From Catalimonadaceae bacterium JC749 (GTDB lineage: Bacteria; Bacteroidota; Bacteroidia; Cytophagales; Cyclobacteriaceae): a DNA stretch of 64,000 bases. The DNA lies in contig JAJNNC010000006.1 in the NCBI GenBank assembly GCA_021730635.1, positions 248,001-312,000 on the forward strand, read 5' to 3'. Positions 46,374 to 55,368 of this stretch are shown here, piece after piece. Both the position numbers and the translations under genes were made by a program. The notes beneath the pieces were generated by a model. That model was not told the origin of the DNA and searched no databases. It saw only the letters and a list, made by a program, of their open reading frames with translations. How positions within the stretch are numbered: the stretch's first letter is position 1; each line of letters starts with the position of its first letter.

Positions 46374-47621
46374 TTAAACGATACTGTCTATCTTCTCCCG
46401 GATCACTTGTTTTTCTGTCTCGGTTTTGGCCAACACATAGGCTTTTTCCAAATTGCGTTTCGCTTTTGCTTCATCCCTGTTTTTATAGAGCTCCCCCAGC
46501 AACACATGATAAAAATGATTGTCTTCCAGCTTGAGCTTTTCCGCTTCCTCCAAAGCCACCTGGGCCCCTTTCGCTTTGTAGACGGCAAAAACCCTGTTCA
46601 GCGCCACACTGGGAGAATAGTTCACCAGCAACAGCTGATCATATAAACGCAAAATATCCTCCCATTTTTCCCGGGTATCTTCTTTGAGACAATGCCAATA
46701 GGCAATCATGGCTTCCAAATGGTAAGAACTCACTGTGGTCCCTTGGGTAGCAAGCTGTAAATAATTCATGCCCTGGCTGATGAGTGCGGTGTCCCATAAG
46801 GTTTCATCCTGCTGTTCGTATAACACAAAAGGATCTTCTTCACTTTGCCGGGCATTGAAACGGGAAGCATGAAAACACATCAGCGCCATCAAGGCATGAG
46901 TTTGAGGCACATTCGTTTTTTCATTGGCCGTCAGCATCACACCCAGCCGCATGGCTTCTACACACAGGTCTTTTCGTAAAATCTGGTTTTGCGTTTTGGA
47001 ATAATACCCTTCGTTGAAAAGCAGGTAGATCACATGTAATACATTATCGAGTCGGGTAGCCATCTCATTTTGCGGGGGCAATTCCAGGCGTATCTTTTCT
47101 GATCGTAATTTTTCTTTGGCCCTAAACAACCTTTTGTTGATCGTCTCTTTCTTTGACAAAAAAGCCTCAGCAATCTCATCAATGCCAAAGCCGCATAGAA
47201 TCCGCAGGGCTAATCCTATCTGCGCTTCACTGGCAATGGCAGGATTACAAATGGCGAAGAGCATTTGCAACTGGCTGTCTTTGATATTCTGCTGCGAAAA
47301 ATCGAGTGCTATGTGTTCCTGATTTTTATCCTGTCTGGAAGCCAGAGCCGGCGCTACCTTCTCCTCAAAGATTTTATTTCTTCTGAAATGATACAGCGTC
47401 TTTTGTTTGGCGACCGCATACAGCCAGGCGGTGGGATGCTGAGGCATGCCTTTCATACCCCAGGTTTCTGCAGCCAGTAAAAAGGTCTCGCTCACCAGGT
47501 CTTCCGCCAATGCTATATGCTGCAAGCCAAACTGTTTGCTGATCACAGCGACCATCTTCGAGAATTCCTGCTGGAATAAATGCTTTAAAGAGTCGTGTTC
47601 CTGTTTCATAAGCAATGACAA
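46374..47621 (-). CDS. ECF42-type RNA polymerase sigma factor with TPR-like C terminus
   Basis: This 415-residue protein has an N-terminal sigma-2 and sigma-4 pair (HPTAWLYAVAKQKTLYHFRRN; CGFGIDEIAEAFLSKKETINKRLFRAKEKLR) and a long C-terminal extension with TPR-like helices. That layout is typical of the ECF42/SigJ-like group, whose members often lie beside DGPF-motif proteins, as here. The operon order is AhpD-like gene, DGPF protein, sigma factor. It directs transcription of its own operon in known cases. A candidate promoter lies at 48592-48615. Confidence 0.93.
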   Translation of the reverse strand: MSLLMKQEHDSLKHLFQQEFSKMVAVISKQFGLQHIALAEDLVSETFLLAAETWGMKGMPQHPTAWLYAVAKQKTLYHFRRNKIFEEKVAPALASRQDKNQEHIALDFSQQNIKDSQLQMLFAICNPAIASEAQIGLALRILCGFGIDEIAEAFLSKKETINKRLFRAKEKLRSEKIRLELPPQNEMATRLDNVLHVIYLLFNEGYYSKTQNQILRKDLCVEAMRLGVMLTANEKTNVPQTHALMALMCFHASRFNARQSEEDPFVLYEQQDETLWDTALISQGMNYLQLATQGTTVSSYHLEAMIAYWHCLKEDTREKWEDILRLYDQLLLVNYSPSVALNRVFAVYKAKGAQVALEEAEKLKLEDNHFYHVLLGELYKNRDEAKAKRNLEKAYVLAKTETEKQVIREKIDSIV

Positions 47622-47665
47622 AACCCACTCATGATCGGGAGCGGGCTTTGTTCCTGGTTGTTTAT

Positions 47666-48004
47666 TTAGGCGTTAAGGGGTCTGATTTCCACGCTGCCAT
47701 CGGCTTCCAGGGAAGGACAACCATGGGCCAAGGTGGTAGCCTCTTCCAAACTGTCGGCCTTCACCACCATAAAACCACCCAGGCGTTCTCTGATTTCAAC
47801 AAAAGGGCCATCGGTGACAACGCCGCCTGCTTTCAATACCCTGCCTTCTGTCGCCAGACGGTTGCCGGTGTTGGTTAATTTTCCCTGGGCAGCGATACCG
47901 CCTACCCAGTCCTGCCATCTTTTGGCCAGGGCTTCCATTTCTTTGGGTGATATGTTAGCAGGAGGGAAACTGGGCTGCCTGAACAATAACATAAATTCTT
48001 TCAT
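47666..48004 (-). CDS. YciI/DGPF domain protein
   Basis: This 112-residue protein has the DGPF motif (VVTDGPFVEIRERLGGF), the typical partner of ECF42 sigma factors. The family has a ferredoxin-like fold, and its role in signalling is not known. It lies 66 bases after the AhpD-like gene and 44 before the sigma factor. Confidence 0.93.
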   Translation of the reverse strand: MKEFMLLFRQPSFPPANISPKEMEALAKRWQDWVGGIAAQGKLTNTGNRLATEGRVLKAGGVVTDGPFVEIRERLGGFMVVKADSLEEATTLAHGCPSLEADGSVEIRPLNA

Positions 48005-48070
48005 GGTATGTTGGTTTTATAGCCTATACGATCAAAAAGTATCAGCTGGTTATGGATTGTGTGATTAATT

Positions 48071-48544
48071 TTATGCTGCCGGTACGGCAAATTGACCTGG
48101 TTGGTAATCGCCTGCGGGCGTACGGAAAGCTATGTTGATCCGGTTGTAACTATTGATGGCAATCACCGCCATGGTCAGATCGATCAGTTCTTCCTCAGTA
48201 AATTGCTTTCTGGCCACCTCATAAATGTCATCGGGTACCTCACCACCTGATAGTTGGGTCACAGCCTCCGCCCAGGAAAGGGCTGCCCTTTCCCGGTCAG
48301 TATAAAAAGGCGCTTCCCGCCAGGCATTGAGGACATAGAGGCGCTGCTCGGTTTCACCCGCTGCCCGCAAATCTTTAGAGTGCATATCCAGGCAGAAAGC
48401 ACAGCCATTGATTTGTGAAACTCTGAAATAGACTAAGTTTAATAAGTTTGACTCGAGAGGCGATTTCGCCAGATACGCCCCTAAGCCATACATCGCTTTC
48501 ACCGCACGTTGTGCTTTTTCCATTACATTGATTCTTGGTTCCAT
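48071..48544 (-). CDS. Carboxymuconolactone decarboxylase / AhpD-like protein
   Basis: This 157-residue protein has the AhpD-type redox motif in INGCAFCLDMHSKDLR (CxxC followed by His) and the helical AVTQLSGGEVPDDIYEVARK. Such proteins work as alkylhydroperoxide-reductase partners or peroxidases in oxidant defence. It heads the ECF42 operon, suggesting that the regulon deals with oxidant or electrophile stress; this is inferred. Confidence 0.92.
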   Translation of the reverse strand: MEPRINVMEKAQRAVKAMYGLGAYLAKSPLESNLLNLVYFRVSQINGCAFCLDMHSKDLRAAGETEQRLYVLNAWREAPFYTDRERAALSWAEAVTQLSGGEVPDDIYEVARKQFTEEELIDLTMAVIAINSYNRINIAFRTPAGDYQPGQFAVPAA

Positions 48545-48591
48545 TTTCTTTTCTTTAAGTTAATTGAACATTTGGATTACACCCCCATGAT

Positions 48592-48615
48592 GATCGAGTG
48601 AAAAGAAATGGGACA
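48592..48615 (-). promoter_or_regulatory. Candidate ECF-type promoter of the ECF42 operon
   Basis: On the minus strand, TGTCCC (48615-48610) is followed after 13 bases by CGATC (48596-48592), about 48 bases ahead of the AhpD-like start. Known ECF42 promoters have TGTC-type -35 and CGA/CGT-type -10 elements, so autoregulation is plausible. The match is partial. Confidence 0.3.
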
Positions 48616-48823
48616 GCGAAAGCAAATTTTTTTAATTATCCTACCCTATGGCGCTTAGCAGGGCTATTCTTTTTCCTGTAAGGTTAAAGTACTGCTTCCA
48701 AACTGTTCACGGTAGACAGGAATGATGGGATGGGTCTCTGGTGATGGGCCTTCCGTTTTTTTCAGTACACTAGCGTTAAAAAAATTGAAGCTTTTAAAAT
48801 GCTTTCAAGCACCTTCCTGTAAC

Positions 48824-49678
48824 TCAGCTACTACGAACAATTTTATGAATCACCGTTCTCAGCATACGATTGAAACCCTTTGGATGCTCCATCATTAAAA
48901 AATGACCTACCCCTGGCATGATCATCACCGCCACCCCATGGCGTTCCAGAGAGACTATATCCGTGGGTCCGTTGGCAGGGTTGATAGCCACAACAGGCAA
49001 CTTCAGTTCTTGCAAGGTAGTGGTCATCTGTCGGCTATAATGAAACGCATGTTCCAAGGCACTTAGGGCAATATCCGGAGGGGCTGAGGACATGTGGGCG
49101 GCTACCTGCTCCACCAGAGAGGGGTCGGAAACAGGCAAAAACATACTTTGGACCAGGGCACGGGTAGAATCCGGAAAGTTAGCGCCCAGCCGTGTGATGA
49201 ATGACTGAACCTGTTCCGGCGTTCGGCCTTCTCCCAGTCTTTTGTACGTATCGACCATGACCAGTCCGATGACACGCCCCGGCAACAGACGAGCCGCTTC
49301 TGCAATCACATCCCCTCCCATGGAATGCCCTACCAGAATGAGCTGGGAAAGATCCAGTGCCTCCACCACAGCCGCCACATCGCCGCCGAAAGACTCCATC
49401 GTCCAGTCTTCCCTACCCATACCTGATTCCCCATGTCCGGCCAGGTCGAGGGTTACCACCCTGAACTGACGGGAGAACGTTTCCCTTTGGGCTTCCCAGT
49501 AGCTGCGATCACACGACCAGCCATGAACGAAGACAAGAGACAGCTCTCCTTCACCCTGCACATCATACACAATGTCAATACCGTCGGGAGAAGAAGTTAC
49601 AAAGGTTGCTTGTGCTTGCCCCATGGCAGACCAGGAAGCTGCGAAAATGAGGGCATTGATGAAGACAAACGGTTTCAT
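48824..49678 (-). CDS. Secreted alpha/beta hydrolase
   Basis: This 284-residue protein has a signal peptide (MKPFVFINALIFAASWSAMG). The fold is clear from LVFVHGWSCDRSYWE, the nucleophile VGHSMGGDVIAE and the final VGHFLMMEHP that supplies the histidine. It may be an esterase, lactonase or haloalkane-type enzyme; substrate is not shown. Confidence 0.88.
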   Translation of the reverse strand: MKPFVFINALIFAASWSAMGQAQATFVTSSPDGIDIVYDVQGEGELSLVFVHGWSCDRSYWEAQRETFSRQFRVVTLDLAGHGESGMGREDWTMESFGGDVAAVVEALDLSQLILVGHSMGGDVIAEAARLLPGRVIGLVMVDTYKRLGEGRTPEQVQSFITRLGANFPDSTRALVQSMFLPVSDPSLVEQVAAHMSSAPPDIALSALEHAFHYSRQMTTTLQELKLPVVAINPANGPTDIVSLERHGVAVMIMPGVGHFLMMEHPKGFNRMLRTVIHKIVRSS

Positions 49679-49812
49679 AGGTTTCTCTTTTAGGGATAGT
49701 AATTCTTCACTATGACTCAGTAACCTCTTATTAAAGATAACACTTTAGATTGAATGAGAGAATGCAAGAATGAAAGTTATATGAAGCATTCCTGCATTCC
49801 ACCATTCTATCC

Positions 49813-50574
49813 TTACAGCATCATCCCACCGGATACTTCAATCCGTTGCGCGTTGATCCATTTGGCATCATCCGTACACAGAAAAGCCACCACGCTTCCT
49901 ATATCATCCGGGAGTCCGGCTCTGCCCAGGGCAGTCACGGATGATACAAAATGGTTGAGTTCCCGGTTATCCCGGACGGCGCCACCCCCAAAATCTGTCT
50001 CTATCGCTCCCGGCGCAATCACATTGACCCTGATTTTTCTGGCACCCAACTCCTTCGCCTGATACCTTGTCAAGGTTTCAACAGCCCCTTTCACAGCCCC
50101 ATAAGCAGCGTAGCCGGGCAGGGCAAACCGGGCCAGCCCACTGGACACGTTTACAATGCCACCTCCATCGGCCAGTAAGGGCAAGGCTTTCTGCGTAAGG
50201 AAGAACGCAGCCTTAAAATGTATATTGATCAGATTGTCTAGCTGTTCTTCCGTAGTGTCCGGATACTGGGCGTGTGTACCAATGCCAGCGTTGTTAATCA
50301 GGAAATTGATCTGCTCAGCGTGGAAGGTTACGGATAAAGCTTCCCGAACGGCTTCAAAAAACGGGTCAAAACCTTTGGTTTCTGCAACATTCAGGGGGAG
50401 TGCTACGGCTTTTTGCCCCAGGCTTTCAATCTCTCTCACCACACCTTCAGCTTCTTCTTTCTGGCGATGGTAGGTGAGGATCACATCGATCCCTCTTTTC
50501 GCCAGGCTAAGTGCCATCTCTTTTCCCAACCCACGGCTACCGCCGGTGATTAATGCTATTGTATGTTGTTTCAT
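49813..50574 (-). CDS. SDR family oxidoreductase
   Basis: This protein has 253 residues from the ATG at 50574; the longer upstream frame overlaps the AraC gene and is not used. The family motifs are complete: TGGSRGLGKE for cofactor binding, NNAGIGTHAQYP, the catalytic YAAYGAVKG (Tyr-x3-Lys) preceded by VSS, and DIGSVVAFLCTDDAKW at the end. Substrate is unknown. It lies 103 bases after an AraC regulator that may control it. Confidence 0.93.
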   Translation of the reverse strand: MKQHTIALITGGSRGLGKEMALSLAKRGIDVILTYHRQKEEAEGVVREIESLGQKAVALPLNVAETKGFDPFFEAVREALSVTFHAEQINFLINNAGIGTHAQYPDTTEEQLDNLINIHFKAAFFLTQKALPLLADGGGIVNVSSGLARFALPGYAAYGAVKGAVETLTRYQAKELGARKIRVNVIAPGAIETDFGGGAVRDNRELNHFVSSVTALGRAGLPDDIGSVVAFLCTDDAKWINAQRIEVSGGMML

Positions 50575-50677
50575 CTTTCTGTTATTAATATGAATGAATA
50601 ACACAAAGATAGGCCAGGCTACAGGGGCAGTGTTTGTAACCATCAATCGGTTATTTGCAAAATTCAAAGTATGAGCT

Positions 50678-51580
50678 TCATCTTCTGAAAGCCAGGGGTG
50701 TATAAGCCGTGTGTTTCTTGAAGAAGTTTGAAAAATGAGCGACCTCCTCAAAACCCAGGCTGTAGCCAATGTCAGAAACACTCCAGTCGGTTTGCTTCAG
50801 TAGTATTTTGGCTTCCTGCACCACACGGGCATTGATTAGTTTGGTCGTTGTTTTTCCCGTACTTTCCTTCAATACTTTGTTGAGATGATTGACATGCACC
50901 GCCAGCCGATCCGCGTACTCTCTGGCAGTCCGTAGATTCAGTTTCTGATGGGGCGATTCTATAGGAAACTGCCTTTCCAAGAGTTCAATAAATAAGGAAG
51001 TTACCCGGGCCGACGCATTTTGTGTGGGATGGGAAGCGGTCATAGGTTGCAGTTTTTGTCCCTGATGGATCAACTCAATCACATAGTTGCGCAGCAGGTC
51101 ATACTTGTAGATATAGTCAGCACTCATCTCCTGGTGCATCTTCTCAAAAATAGCCCTGATTTCATGCGCTTTCTCCTCCGATAGTTGAAAGATAGGATAT
51201 CCCTGAGGCTGAAAAATGGGCAACTGATCCAGGATCAGGCCGCTTTTATTTTGTGCCAGAAAGTCAGCCGTAAAAATGCAGAAAAAGCCGGACTGATTCC
51301 TGTCTTGTGGCAACCAGTGGTAGGGAACTTTGGGCGTGGCAAACAGCAGCGCGTTTTTCTCAATATTGATCACCTTATCGGCGTATTCCGCTCTGTTCCG
51401 GCCACTGATCAGGCTTATTTTATAGTAAGCCCTTCTGTTGTAAGGCATGGTCTGTTTCTCCCTGGCCATCAGCTCGTCAATGACAAAGACATTAAAATGC
51501 CCTATCTCCTTGCTGATATCCTGGGGAATAAATGATTGCGTTTCCTTATAAAATTCTTCAAGGGTCGTAATGTGGGTCAT
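50678..51580 (-). CDS. AraC family transcriptional regulator
   Basis: This protein has about 300 residues from the ATG at 51580. The frame runs open to 51799, but the first 70 codons there look non-coding. The C-terminal AraC domain contains YADRLAVHVNHLNKVLKE and VSDIGYSLGFEEVAHFSNFFKK, then TAYTPLAFRR. The N-terminal half has a cupin-like region typical of this group (YNRRAYYKISLISGRNRAEYADKVINIEKNALLF). The SDR gene directly downstream is a likely target. Confidence 0.85.
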   Translation of the reverse strand: MTHITTLEEFYKETQSFIPQDISKEIGHFNVFVIDELMAREKQTMPYNRRAYYKISLISGRNRAEYADKVINIEKNALLFATPKVPYHWLPQDRNQSGFFCIFTADFLAQNKSGLILDQLPIFQPQGYPIFQLSEEKAHEIRAIFEKMHQEMSADYIYKYDLLRNYVIELIHQGQKLQPMTASHPTQNASARVTSLFIELLERQFPIESPHQKLNLRTAREYADRLAVHVNHLNKVLKESTGKTTTKLINARVVQEAKILLKQTDWSVSDIGYSLGFEEVAHFSNFFKKHTAYTPLAFRR

Positions 51581-51817
51581 GGGCGTATTTGCAAAAATCA
51601 AAGGTAAGGTCTTACTACCTACTACGAACCCAATACGTTTGTTGTTGTTACCCCTTTGCCAATCCAGGGTTATGGTGCTGTCTGTCATACCCACAAGCGT
51701 AAGGCAACAATGTTCATTGATAAAGCTAACAACAGCAAGACTACTCGAGGCTATGTGCCTGGCAATGCCAAACAGCACCTGCAAAGCAACAAAAAACATG
51801 CGGAAGCAATGTTCGCT

Positions 51818-52759
51818 CTAGGTGCTGTTCCCCCGGCTGTGAGCCGCTAATTTTTCATTCATTTCTTTGTAAGTATTTACTTCAACACCCCATTTATCTC
51901 CGCTTTCAATGAGATAGTCTACTAGATAATATTTCTCATTGTTGTCCTCATGGTTTTCCACATCAAGTTGAAGCGAAGACTTCGCCTGATAAGGAAAATG
52001 GGATAACATGCCTAAGGCATCCTGAATATCTTTTTCTGTGAGCCCCACATTCAATTGATTGGCCACCTGTTGCACTTCCTTCATCAGCTTTGTAAGCTGT
52101 GCCATCAGGTATGTATCCTCCGCTATTTCGCCAAAGGTGATGTTGAGCGCCGTTGTCAGGGTGGCTAAGGGAGAAACAAACAGATATTTTTTCCATACCG
52201 TATGTTTGATGTTTTTTGTGTAAATGGCGTCTACTCCCCCTTTTCGAAGGATTTCTTCCACCCATTGGAAGTCTGAGGCATCTTCGTTGCCAAAGAAAAC
52301 TTTTCCCGGACCACCCACATGTGTCACAAACCCTGGTCTCTCCCTATTGGAAGCGACATAAATACATCCTTCCAGGATATTGGGTTTTGGATCATCGATT
52401 ACCTCACAGAGGATCTCCTTGGCATTCACCATATTTTGTAAAGGAATGATCACGGTATTTTTATCAAAACAGGGCTGATATTGCCTCACAGCCTCAGCCA
52501 ATGAAAAGGATTTTGTGGCAATGATGAGTATATCCAAAATGCCAATTTCTTCCGGCTGATCAGTGGTGAGGTCAGGGATGGCATGAAATAGAGTACCGGC
52601 TGAAGAAAACGACAGTCCGTTTTTCACTATGTGATCTTTGGTTTCTCCACGACAAATGAAAATGACTTTGGTGTGTTCATCGGGTGCAAAATGCTGGGTG
52701 AGCTTCGCACCGAGAAAACTACCAACCCCACCCATGCCTACTATTCCTATTTTCATCAT
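51818..52759 (-). CDS. Ketopantoate-reductase family (PanE/ApbA-like) protein
   Basis: This 313-residue protein has the Rossmann signature GIVGMGGVGSFLGAKL and the two-domain plan of 2-dehydropantoate 2-reductase. The active-site helix reads VWKKYLFVSPLATLTTALN: the lysine is present, but the two asparagines that bind ketopantoate in the E. coli enzyme are not, by my alignment. It may act on a different 2-oxo acid, so panE is not assigned. It has no operon partner in biosynthesis of coenzyme A. Confidence 0.78.
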   Translation of the reverse strand: MMKIGIVGMGGVGSFLGAKLTQHFAPDEHTKVIFICRGETKDHIVKNGLSFSSAGTLFHAIPDLTTDQPEEIGILDILIIATKSFSLAEAVRQYQPCFDKNTVIIPLQNMVNAKEILCEVIDDPKPNILEGCIYVASNRERPGFVTHVGGPGKVFFGNEDASDFQWVEEILRKGGVDAIYTKNIKHTVWKKYLFVSPLATLTTALNITFGEIAEDTYLMAQLTKLMKEVQQVANQLNVGLTEKDIQDALGMLSHFPYQAKSSLQLDVENHEDNNEKYYLVDYLIESGDKWGVEVNTYKEMNEKLAAHSRGNST

Positions 52760-52875
52760 TACAAAATCGTTAAGTTGCCAGCTATCATATTTAATAGTGT
52801 TTCTGCCTGTCAGGAATTACCCCAACATCCCATACACGGAAGAGCCAGACAGAAAGGATTAGCACCCATTTGACA

Positions 52876-53277
52876 TTATGGCTCAAAAAGCGTAGAAGTT
52901 TCAAACAATGTCAATTGCATCCCACTGGGGTCTTCCATTCTCTGGACCCTGCTCCAGGGCGCTTGTCTCATCTCGGCCAGTTTTTTTGCCCCCTTTTTTT
53001 CCAATAGGGCCCCTGCCTCTGTGATGCTATACCCTACATTCAACGCTAATCTGACAGGCCCTGCTACTCTTTCTCCTACCTCAATGTGGTCTATGGTGGC
53101 GGCATGCCTGCTGTCTATGAGTTCCAGGGAAGCCCTGCCAGCGTCAAGGATGATACCCTTACCGGTAGGTTCATCCCATTCTTTTGAGGTTGCCAGGCCC
53201 AGCGTATCTCTGTAAAACGCTATCACCTCGTCTAGATTTTCTACTGTCAGAATAATGCGAAGTTCTTTTACTTCCAT
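52876..53277 (-). CDS. VOC family (glyoxalase-like) protein
   Basis: This protein has 133 residues from the ATG at 53277. Two beta-alpha-beta-beta-beta halves are typical: ELRIILTVENLDEVIAFYRDTLGL, then the acidic GKGIILDAGRASLELIDS and EDPSGMQLTLFE. It may be a glyoxalase, dioxygenase or antibiotic-binding protein; which one cannot be inferred. A second VOC protein lies at 60644. Confidence 0.85.
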   Translation of the reverse strand: MEVKELRIILTVENLDEVIAFYRDTLGLATSKEWDEPTGKGIILDAGRASLELIDSRHAATIDHIEVGERVAGPVRLALNVGYSITEAGALLEKKGAKKLAEMRQAPWSRVQRMEDPSGMQLTLFETSTLFEP

Positions 53278-53363
53278 GATGTTTAGATTTTTTAACAATT
53301 ACGGGCATGGGTCATGAGGGGTTTAACAGTACGCGCCCAAGCCAGACAAAACCTAAATGCGAT

Positions 53364-53981
53364 TTAAAAATTAATTCCAAAATGAAGTCCCGGTTCAAAC
53401 AAGAAATAATTAGGCCATTTGCTTTCCAGCGCTTTGAAAGCTGCTGGTACGTGCGTGTTCACTGGCCAGTGGGTCATCGCCACAGAGGGTTCCATGAAAA
53501 ACCTGTTTTTCAACAATTTAATCTGATACCCTATACGGTAAGTCATAAACAACTGATACCCATTTTGTATCTTTTGATTGTTTTCATCCACATATTTTTG
53601 CAAAGCATTCATGGCATGGATGGAAGTATACAGGCCTTTCCACCAAAAATGCTGATACACAAAAGCCATCCCCCATGACCGGACATAACCCGGATATCTT
53701 TCCTCAGGCGCTTCAAACGATTTGCCATAAGGTATCCCCAGCGGCCAGGCATATTTCCAGGTTTTTAATTCAACCGAAACCACATGGCTGGGTGTGATCC
53801 GATAGCCCAGATTGAGTTGCACAAAGTCGGGCTTGTTGGTGGATGACAGATTGCCTAACAAAAAAAAGGTGCTGCCTACGAAACAGGGCCTGTCCGTCGA
53901 GTCTTGTGCCCTTGATTGACTATAAGCATTGGAAAACGTAACGGTCAGTACCACGGCCAAAGTGATGAGTCTCTTTTGCAT
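53364..53981 (-). CDS. Small outer-membrane protein of unknown function
   Basis: This protein has about 205 residues from the ATG at 53981, with a signal peptide ending near NAYSQ. The rest shows alternating strands (VQLNLGYRITPSHVVSVELK; YQLFMTYRIGYQIKLLKNRF) and ends FEPGLHFGINF, a typical barrel terminus. No family is recognised. It is 65 bases after the Crp/Fnr-like gene and may be regulated by it. Confidence 0.65.
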   Translation of the reverse strand: MQKRLITLAVVLTVTFSNAYSQSRAQDSTDRPCFVGSTFFLLGNLSSTNKPDFVQLNLGYRITPSHVVSVELKTWKYAWPLGIPYGKSFEAPEERYPGYVRSWGMAFVYQHFWWKGLYTSIHAMNALQKYVDENNQKIQNGYQLFMTYRIGYQIKLLKNRFFMEPSVAMTHWPVNTHVPAAFKALESKWPNYFLFEPGLHFGINF

Positions 53982-54046
53982 AACGATTAATGTTGATATC
54001 CTTTGCAAAAGTAGAGGCCCACCCCCCTTTTATTCGTTCACTTAAG

Positions 54047-54643
54047 TTAATAAGTTGAAGAGCTCTTTTTTTCTTTTTCAAGGATTCTGGCTCTCAAACG
54101 GCTCAAAGATTGGGGCCTGATCCCTAAATAACTGGCCAACTGATGCTGTGGTACCCTTTGTAGTAAATCAGGCCTTGTTTTTAATAAATGCTGATAGCGT
54201 TGTTCGGGAGAAGAGGTCTTGAAGGCATCCAATGAATGTTGACTCTTGGCCAAAAGTTGTTCGGACAGCACTCTGCATAGTGTTTCAAATCTTGGGAATT
54301 TCTCAAACATAGCAGCCTCCGTATCAGGAGTGGAGACGGTGAGAATAGAATCTTCCACACAGCACAGGTAATATTCGGAAGGTTTCTTTTGGAGAACACA
54401 ATGAGGTGTGATACCTTCCATTTCTGTATAGAATTCCGTGGTTTTCTCTTCTCCATCAATGATATAGTAGGTCCTGAGGCAACCCTTCAACACAAAGTAA
54501 CCCTTCGATGACTGCTCCCCTTCTTTTAGCAGAACGGTGCCCTTTTTGTAAGATCTGAATTTATCCTGGTCCATGATCACACTTTTCTCTTCATCTGTCA
54601 GCGTCATATACTTCGAGATAAAGTCAATCAGTATATTTTTCAT
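54047..54643 (-). CDS. Crp/Fnr family transcriptional regulator
   Basis: This 198-residue protein has an N-terminal cyclic-nucleotide-type beta roll (KKGTVLLKEGEQSSKGYFVLKGCLRTYY) and a C-terminal winged helix with HQLASYLGIRPQSLSRLRARI. The Arg/Glu pair that binds cAMP in Crp is not obvious, so its ligand is open. This type is common in Bacteroidota. The small barrel protein downstream may be its target. Confidence 0.88.
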   Translation of the reverse strand: MKNILIDFISKYMTLTDEEKSVIMDQDKFRSYKKGTVLLKEGEQSSKGYFVLKGCLRTYYIIDGEEKTTEFYTEMEGITPHCVLQKKPSEYYLCCVEDSILTVSTPDTEAAMFEKFPRFETLCRVLSEQLLAKSQHSLDAFKTSSPEQRYQHLLKTRPDLLQRVPQHQLASYLGIRPQSLSRLRARILEKEKKSSSTY

Positions 54644-54901
54644 TTTTTTGAATGTTTTCTAACGCCAAACATTTTCTACATCTGCTACCGACCATTATGA
54701 CTAGCCGAAAGTCAACTTGCATGCATTGTATTTTTATTACTTGGAGTAACAGACGCTAAATCTAAATATTGCTCAGTTACTAATTACAAACTGTTAATTC
54801 TGGCATTTTTTTCTTTTTGACCATTGAATATATTATCAAAATCTATTTTTATTTTCAATCAATAAGTACAACTTTTTTGCGTTTCTGTTTCTGAACAATC
54901 T

Positions 54902-55324
54902 ATGCGCATCGCAATGAGATCAACTTTCTTAACCATTCTGTTGATGACCGTTTTGCTTGCTTGTCAGTCAGAAGAAGAGATGGAAAATTCTAACATTGAA
55001 ACCATAGCTGTAATCAGCAATCTAACAGACTTTGATTTATCTGTTCGATTGAATCTTGAATCAGCAACGGAATTGCTACATATACCTTCAAAAGAAAAGG
55101 CAATTGGATATAGTGCTCCATCTATGAATGGTCCTGAAATCATGATGCTAGATCAGTATGATTCTATCGATGTTATATTTTCCAATGAAAAATTGATAAG
55201 ATTTCTTCCTGATAGTTCACAATTATTATCAGGTAAAAATATTTATGACAGCACAGATTGGGAATTGAAAGATGACACTGTCACTTTCTTTATTACTAAA
55301 GAAGATTTTGACTTTGCTCATTAA
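54902..55324 (+). CDS. Small lipoprotein of unknown function
   Basis: This 140-residue protein has a signal peptide and a lipobox VLLACQSEEE. A compact acidic body follows (VISNLTDFDLSVRLNLESATELLHIPSKEKAIGY). No family is recognised. The second ATG (residue 5) is a possible start. The gene converges with the sulfatase, 44 bases away, and its AT-rich composition differs from its neighbours. Confidence 0.6.
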   Translation: MRIAMRSTFLTILLMTVLLACQSEEEMENSNIETIAVISNLTDFDLSVRLNLESATELLHIPSKEKAIGYSAPSMNGPEIMMLDQYDSIDVIFSNEKLIRFLPDSSQLLSGKNIYDSTDWELKDDTVTFFITKEDFDFAH

Positions 55325-55368
55325 AGCTTACTATTTCTACTCTATTTCTGCTAACTACTTTCCTATTA

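Noticed and set aside
51656-51850. Plus-strand 64-codon frame with a hairpin and T-run at its end
   Set aside because: It resembles a transposase fragment only vaguely, overlaps the reductase gene, and CGGCT-gtg-AGCCG there is more likely chance.
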